A DNA stretch of 64,000 nt from Chitinophaga terrae (ex Kim and Jung 2007) (GTDB taxonomy: Bacteria; Bacteroidota; Bacteroidia; Chitinophagales; Chitinophagaceae), in contig NZ_FNRL01000012.1 of the NCBI RefSeq assembly GCF_900107795.1, positions 1-64,000 on the forward strand, given 5' to 3'. Position numbers and translations under genes: made by a program. Each line of letters begins with the position of its first letter. Within the stretch, counting starts at the first letter, position 1. The notes under the pieces are model-generated. The model was given only the letters and a program-made list of their open reading frames with translations. It did not search any database and was not told the origin of the DNA. Positions 60,010 through 64,000 of this stretch are shown in pieces.

Positions 60010-62277
60010 TCAGGCTAACAACCACTCTTTCAGCAACACCCTGCAATTAATTATCTTTTCTACCAGGTCTGCCGGCGTATAAAAATAGTGGTTAGTCGCT
60101 TCAAAACCGATCCGCGAGTCTCTCAGCTGGATATGGACCAACTCCTTTGCCAGCCTGATCTCATCTTCCAGTAAACCAATCAAAGTACGGTTCTCTTTAC
60201 CTGCCCCTTGGTTTCTCAGCGTATTAATCTCCACCTGGTTGGCGACGCTGGCATAGTGCAGGGCAACTACCTGTGCTACATCTATTTCCCGAAGCAGGGA
60301 AGCCTTTTCTGTTTTTTGGAGAGGGCGCTTTGCCACTTCCTGTTTCAACGTTCTTATAGCCTCATTAAAACCTGTGGAAACTTTCCTGAGCTGACTTATA
60401 AAAACAGGCGCCGGGTAATTTCCAATCCATTTTTTTACGTCGTCGTAAGGCAAACCAACCATCGTTGCTGCGTACCCGGTAGGTTGCTGCCACAATAAAT
60501 TTGCAGGTCCCATTTGCAAAGGTGCGAAGTAAACGGTGGAACTATGGTAAGGAAATTCCTTAAACGCGGTACTGAATGCCTGCCAGGCTTTGACTACGGC
60601 ATTACCTGCCGCGCAGAAACGGGATGCAGCCACCTGTTGCATGGCAGACAAAGGAGTGGAAGCAGCATCGCTTCCCATTGCGGCCACCACTTCAAGGTTA
60701 GGGGATGGATAACCGCCCAGGGTCCAGCCCAACATTAAACCATCTACCTGTTCTTTTTTCAGGTTGGCTGCATGCTGCGCTACATTTTCTACTGCGGGGA
60801 TATACGGTACTGCCGCTATCTCCCAGGTATTGCCTGCCTGTATCTTGGCAATAGTTTTCAGTCCATGCTGCTTTGCCAGTGCCCAATGCTTTTTTGCCCT
60901 CGGGCCCGGACCGATCGCTGATATTGAATATTCCCCTATTGTATTCTTCACCCCTCCTCTTTCTATTTCGAGCGCCCATTCGCTTACGCTCATGAGGGCA
61001 GCGCCAGCAGGGAGTTGTGGGATAATTGCCGGTGCATAAGCATCCTGCCATCCCCAGTCCCAGACAATTAATCCGGGCTTGTGCAGCTGGCTGCCTTTCT
61101 TTATGCCTTGCATGTAGAGGTTATTCAGTTCGGCGATCACCGTGGCAGCGCCCCTGGGGCCGCACCTCAGGCATTCGGCGCCCCGGCCATGCGACCAGCA
61201 GTTGGTGAAGTTCTCGGATGCAGTAATAGAAAAGAAACCCGCAAGGTCGGGTACCCGTTGGGTGATCATAGCTATTGAATTAACGATGTATTGCTGTACA
61301 GCAGGGTGACTGGTACACAACGCCGCCTGGTTGCCGATAGTCACACCCTTTAATTCGGGGTGTTCTTTAAAAAAGGATAAGGGCTGGAAACGGGGTTCGT
61401 TCAGGTACAGGTAAATACCGATGCCATGCTTCTTCGCCCGTTGCACCAGGCTGGCTAGGTTGTCCAGGCGCCGCTCCCAGGATTCGCTCACCTCGGGGTT
61501 CCAGGGAAACGGCGTTAGTTTGCTCAAAACGATATGCATCCAGGTACTGTCCATTCCCGCTGCTCTCATCCTCTCCAAATAGCCGTCAGGATATGGATCA
61601 ATGCCGGGGTCTAACAGCGGATCGCCAAACAGCGCGAAATAGGCGTAGCCGAAACGGGGACTGAAGCCTGAATGCCTCTCCCTTTTCCTGGCCGGCGGCT
61701 CCGACAACTGGTTTACGAAACTGAATAAGGGTTCTTGTTGCGCAGGATAACCTCCGCCAAATTCTTCTCTGATGAGTGCAGCGATATATTCCACGCGCCG
61801 CCTCGCATCGTCACCCGGCGAACGATAAACAAGCGGTTTGCAATCCGGTTTGCTACTGCCCAGTTTGATGAAGAAAAAATCATCTTCCTGCAACGTAAAA
61901 TCCAGTTTCTCTTTTGTCCATCCGAGCAGCTGCAGCAACTGGTTCTCCGGCAGCAGGTGCCAATTGCGTCTTATAACGGTAAGGTAACTACGTTGTTGCT
62001 GCTCCTCGCTTATCACCGGCGGTGCGGGCAACCCCATTGCTTTACCGAGGGCCAGTATTTCCGCAGGTTGGGCGTTTACAACCCGGGCTATCTTTGGCAA
62101 AGGAACCAGGTGCCAGTTTCTCCACACGAAGGTGTGCAAGGCATCCGGGAAATGAGGAAAAGCGAGCGCCTTATTTTCCTCCAACTTCCATCCGGCAAAC
62201 AAACCCCGGGGAATAAACAGCCCTGCGGTGACCAGGGAGCCGGATAAGAGGAATGAACGGCGTGAAAGATCTTTCAT
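60010..62277 (-). CDS. Tat-exported large protein with TIM-barrel-like core, unknown family
   Basis: 755 residues. The start MKDLSRRSFLLSGSLVTAGL is a twin-arginine signal (SRRSFLL), so the protein is exported folded. The middle part (about 220-520) has a TIM-barrel-like order, including HIVLSKLTPFPWNPEVSESW, GIGIYLYLNEPRFQPLSFF, ITASENFTNCWSHG (with a CxxC-like ECLRCGPRG), LIVWDWGWQDAYAP and GLMLGWTLGGYPSPNLEVVA, which recalls beta-hexosaminidase or GH-like barrels. I do not recognise the exact family. It lies 19 bases downstream of the GH5-type gene, in the same operon, so a glycan-degrading role is inferred. Confidence 0.65.
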   Translation of the reverse strand: MKDLSRRSFLLSGSLVTAGLFIPRGLFAGWKLEENKALAFPHFPDALHTFVWRNWHLVPLPKIARVVNAQPAEILALGKAMGLPAPPVISEEQQQRSYLTVIRRNWHLLPENQLLQLLGWTKEKLDFTLQEDDFFFIKLGSSKPDCKPLVYRSPGDDARRRVEYIAALIREEFGGGYPAQQEPLFSFVNQLSEPPARKRERHSGFSPRFGYAYFALFGDPLLDPGIDPYPDGYLERMRAAGMDSTWMHIVLSKLTPFPWNPEVSESWERRLDNLASLVQRAKKHGIGIYLYLNEPRFQPLSFFKEHPELKGVTIGNQAALCTSHPAVQQYIVNSIAMITQRVPDLAGFFSITASENFTNCWSHGRGAECLRCGPRGAATVIAELNNLYMQGIKKGSQLHKPGLIVWDWGWQDAYAPAIIPQLPAGAALMSVSEWALEIERGGVKNTIGEYSISAIGPGPRAKKHWALAKQHGLKTIAKIQAGNTWEIAAVPYIPAVENVAQHAANLKKEQVDGLMLGWTLGGYPSPNLEVVAAMGSDAASTPLSAMQQVAASRFCAAGNAVVKAWQAFSTAFKEFPYHSSTVYFAPLQMGPANLLWQQPTGYAATMVGLPYDDVKKWIGNYPAPVFISQLRKVSTGFNEAIRTLKQEVAKRPLQKTEKASLLREIDVAQVVALHYASVANQVEINTLRNQGAGKENRTLIGLLEDEIRLAKELVHIQLRDSRIGFEATNHYFYTPADLVEKIINCRVLLKEWLLA

Positions 62278-62296
62278 AACGCGAATGTATAAACGT

Positions 62297-63478
62297 TTAA
62301 TTATTCAATTGCTGCAGCAACGTGATCATATACTCCCTGGCTCCTGTGGCCGGGTTCACATTGATCCCGTTTTCCGTATCATGCGGCGTATAATCGAACA
62401 CCCACATGGCCGACAAAGGAACCTTATTAACCAGTATCGCGTTCACCAGCTCTTTGTATTTTTCCTTTGCCGTTGCCGCTCCCAGCAGCTTTTCCTGCGC
62501 GCCGAACTCGCCTACAAAAAGTGGCTTCTTCAATTGTGCAGCAGCTTCCATTGTTACGCGGATGATCTCTTCCAGCGAAGCAGGACCTTCGGCGAAATAA
62601 GCCCCCTCGTTATCGGGGTACTGATGGATGGATAAGGTATTGACGGGTCCCGGGTTCTGTTCGTCCAGCATCTGCCGGTACTGGGCTTTCGTATCTTTTT
62701 CCCAGCTGCAGGTTCGCGCCAGGTTATAGGCGCTGGCCCGTGGATTCGCATTGCCGCTGATAATGATGCGATGTTTATCGAATTTCCTTACCTGTTTTGC
62801 AAACGCTGTCAACGCAGTTTGCAGGTCGGCCAGTGAAAGTTTATCAGCTTTGGAACGGGTAGGCGGCGTGCCTGCGCTTACCGCTACCGGTGGCAGGTTG
62901 TCGTTATCGCCCGGCAGATCGATCACCAGGTTGTATTCATTTCCAAATTCCCAACCCCAGATCGCAGGAGAATGCCGGTAACGTTGTACCAGTTCTTTTA
63001 CGTAACGCTTCATGAAAGCAATGGTCTTGCTTTTTGGATTTCCCCACTGCCCTACCGGTTCTCCTACCAGGTCGGGAATGGTATTTACGTTCCAGCATAC
63101 AGAAGGGATCAGGCCAATACCGATTTCCTCTGCGGCCTTCACGAAAGCATCCAGGTTTTTATAATACCGCGCTTTATCTTCCAGGTAAAGGGTGTAATTG
63201 ACCGGCCAGAAGCCGCTGCACATGAACCTGGCGAATGGAATGTTCCTCGCTTTCAGGTACCGGAAACCGGCTTTATAACTGGTGTCGCCGGTTGCGTTTT
63301 TATCCAGTGTACGTGCAAATGCGTTGAAATAGTTTACGCCCGCTCCCCTGAAAGGCTTTCCATTCAGCAGCAGTGTTCCTGTTTTGTTCACTGTAAGCCC
63401 CGGTGCGGGATGACGCTGGGAATAAGCCAGGCGCCCGCATACGGCTACCAATACCAGTAAGGCATATATTCTTTTCAA
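62297..63478 (-). CDS. GH5-like (mannanase/cellulase-type) glycoside hydrolase
   Basis: 393 residues with signal peptide (MKRIYALLVLVAVCGRLAYS). The (beta/alpha)8 barrel shows the acid/base Glu in WGWEFGNEYN at 174-183 (Glu181) and the nucleophile Glu324 in FVGEFGAQ, the two diagnostic GH5-type motifs, with the entrance FRGAGVNYFNAF. Similar to endo-beta-mannanase-type GH5 and related retaining enzymes, but the substrate cannot be fixed. Upstream of the Tat-exported protein by 19 bases. Confidence 0.82.
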   Translation of the reverse strand: MKRIYALLVLVAVCGRLAYSQRHPAPGLTVNKTGTLLLNGKPFRGAGVNYFNAFARTLDKNATGDTSYKAGFRYLKARNIPFARFMCSGFWPVNYTLYLEDKARYYKNLDAFVKAAEEIGIGLIPSVCWNVNTIPDLVGEPVGQWGNPKSKTIAFMKRYVKELVQRYRHSPAIWGWEFGNEYNLVIDLPGDNDNLPPVAVSAGTPPTRSKADKLSLADLQTALTAFAKQVRKFDKHRIIISGNANPRASAYNLARTCSWEKDTKAQYRQMLDEQNPGPVNTLSIHQYPDNEGAYFAEGPASLEEIIRVTMEAAAQLKKPLFVGEFGAQEKLLGAATAKEKYKELVNAILVNKVPLSAMWVFDYTPHDTENGINVNPATGAREYMITLLQQLNN

Positions 63479-63520
63479 GATACCAGGTTTGCACCTAATA
63501 TACTGTGGAGTTCTTATGTT

Positions 63521-63547
63521 CGCAACCTGTACTGTAGGGTAGTTGCG
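63521..63547 (-). terminator. Stem-loop after the partial surface-protein gene
   Basis: CGCAAC (63521-63526) and GTTGCG (63542-63547) form a perfect 6-bp stem around 15 bases. Followed on the minus strand by AACATAAG, so the T tract is poor. Weak terminator or other structure. Confidence 0.25.
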
Positions 63548-63549
63548 AT

Positions 63550-64000
63550 TTATTTACGGAGCGGGTGTTTGCGGTTCCAGGACCTGGAGAAATAATAAGC
63601 GCAGTCTTTAATAAACTGGTAAAAATCATAATCGTTCTCGAACGACAACAACATTTCATAGGTTGGCCGGTATTCTACCATGAATGCTTCCAGGGCCGGG
63701 GATTCCAGTCCCGTGATCTTTTTAACCAGCTCTTTATTGAACCGGTGATCGATATACTTGTCTTTCTCATCCTGTATCAGCAATCGCCTGAAGGCTTCTA
63801 TACGTTTGGCTTTGCGTAAGCTAAAGAGAAGATCGAGGTTTAATCCAACGCCTGCTCCGCCGCTGCTGGAGGTCAGGTAATCCCTTTCGAAATCGAATAC
63901 TTTCCGGTACTCGTTCCGGTTTTCAATGGAGTCGACGGTATATCCCCTGCGCATGGCCGTCACTTCTACCGTGGGCAACATATGTACATCAACATGCAGG
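63550..64000 (-). CDS. C-terminal part of a large surface protein (window edge)
   Basis: The frame is open to the window end (LHVDVH before the ATG at 63981), so that ATG is internal. About 150 residues visible: the start EVTAMRRGYTVDSIENRNEY resembles the C-terminal region of carboxypeptidase-regulatory-like-domain proteins of Bacteroidota, whose typical tail has a .DSl..R.eY.k.Fdf pattern, followed by LLFSLRKAKRIEAFRRLLIQ. No catalytic motif is visible in this part. The rest lies outside the window. Confidence 0.55.
   Translation of the reverse strand, partial: LHVDVHMLPTVEVTAMRRGYTVDSIENRNEYRKVFDFERDYLTSSSGGAGVGLNLDLLFSLRKAKRIEAFRRLLIQDEKDKYIDHRFNKELVKKITGLESPALEAFMVEYRPTYEMLLSFENDYDFYQFIKDCAYYFSRSWNRKHPLRK

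Noticed and set aside
1-64000. CRISPR arrays, rRNA genes, phage or conjugation modules
   Set aside because: No regularly spaced repeats, rRNA sequences, structural phage genes or transfer genes were seen on reading through the window.

Overview
The window looks like a chromosomal segment of a Bacteroidota species, most likely a Chitinophaga-type soil organism. It has two SusC/SusD loci, an ECF sigma/FecR pair in front of one of them, many surface lipoproteins and glycan-active proteins, moderate GC with a clearly AT-richer accessory patch, and repeated promoter-like octamers of the Bacteroidota -7 type (TAnnTTTG). Taxonomy is inferred from gene content only. Layout: 1-230 is the tail of an IS4-like transposase cut by the window edge. 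602-4776 holds an APH-family phosphotransferase, the purine pair purK-purE and an MGT-type glycosyltransferase. 4852-9269 has a small membrane protein, a NarL-type response regulator with its TPR histidine kinase, and a divergent secreted TPR protein. 9296-19510 is a sialic acid utilisation locus read right to left: FadR-type regulator, SusC, SusD, sialidase, N-acetylneuraminate lyase, kelch mutarotase and MFS importer. Together these would release, bind, import, anomerise and cleave sialic acid. I see two matching palindromes with a GT-N3-AC core, one at each promoter of the locus, as candidate operators for the regulator. 19664-25151 is an AT-rich accessory patch: an LRR/zinc-finger-like protein, a PqqD-like orphan with an unknown partner, LRR debris, and a restriction-modification module (C5 methyltransferase, a probable endonuclease of the DUF4928 type, Vsr), ending at tRNA-Lys(TTT). 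25295-29784 has a secreted GtaA-like glutaminase-family protein, a candidate small structured RNA with its own promoter and terminator, a short-form pseudouridine synthase, and a DisA_N-like (DAC) nucleotide cyclase-like protein. 30015-39685 is an ECF sigma, FecR, SusC (with STN domain), SusD and two surface lipoproteins, without any enzyme. 39686-40025 is a very large mirrored palindrome built of tandem repeat units between convergent genes. 40026-42617 is an Mla-type lipid transport operon. 42840-48074 has a TonB receptor, a lipoprotein and a YfhO-like membrane protein. 48156-51381 has a lone receiver and a hybrid-looking kinase with two ATPase modules. 51586-55799 is a mixed stretch (YetF/DUF421, pyrophosphatase, VCBS protein, NTPase, DUF3500). 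55911-58821 is an efflux pump/MarR/UspA operon with a perfect 30-bp palindrome on its promoter. 58927-64000 has an SGNH hydrolase, a Tat-exported large protein, a GH5-type glycosidase and a partial surface protein. No CRISPR array, rRNA, integrase or replication origin was seen. All family names come from motif reading, without database searches.
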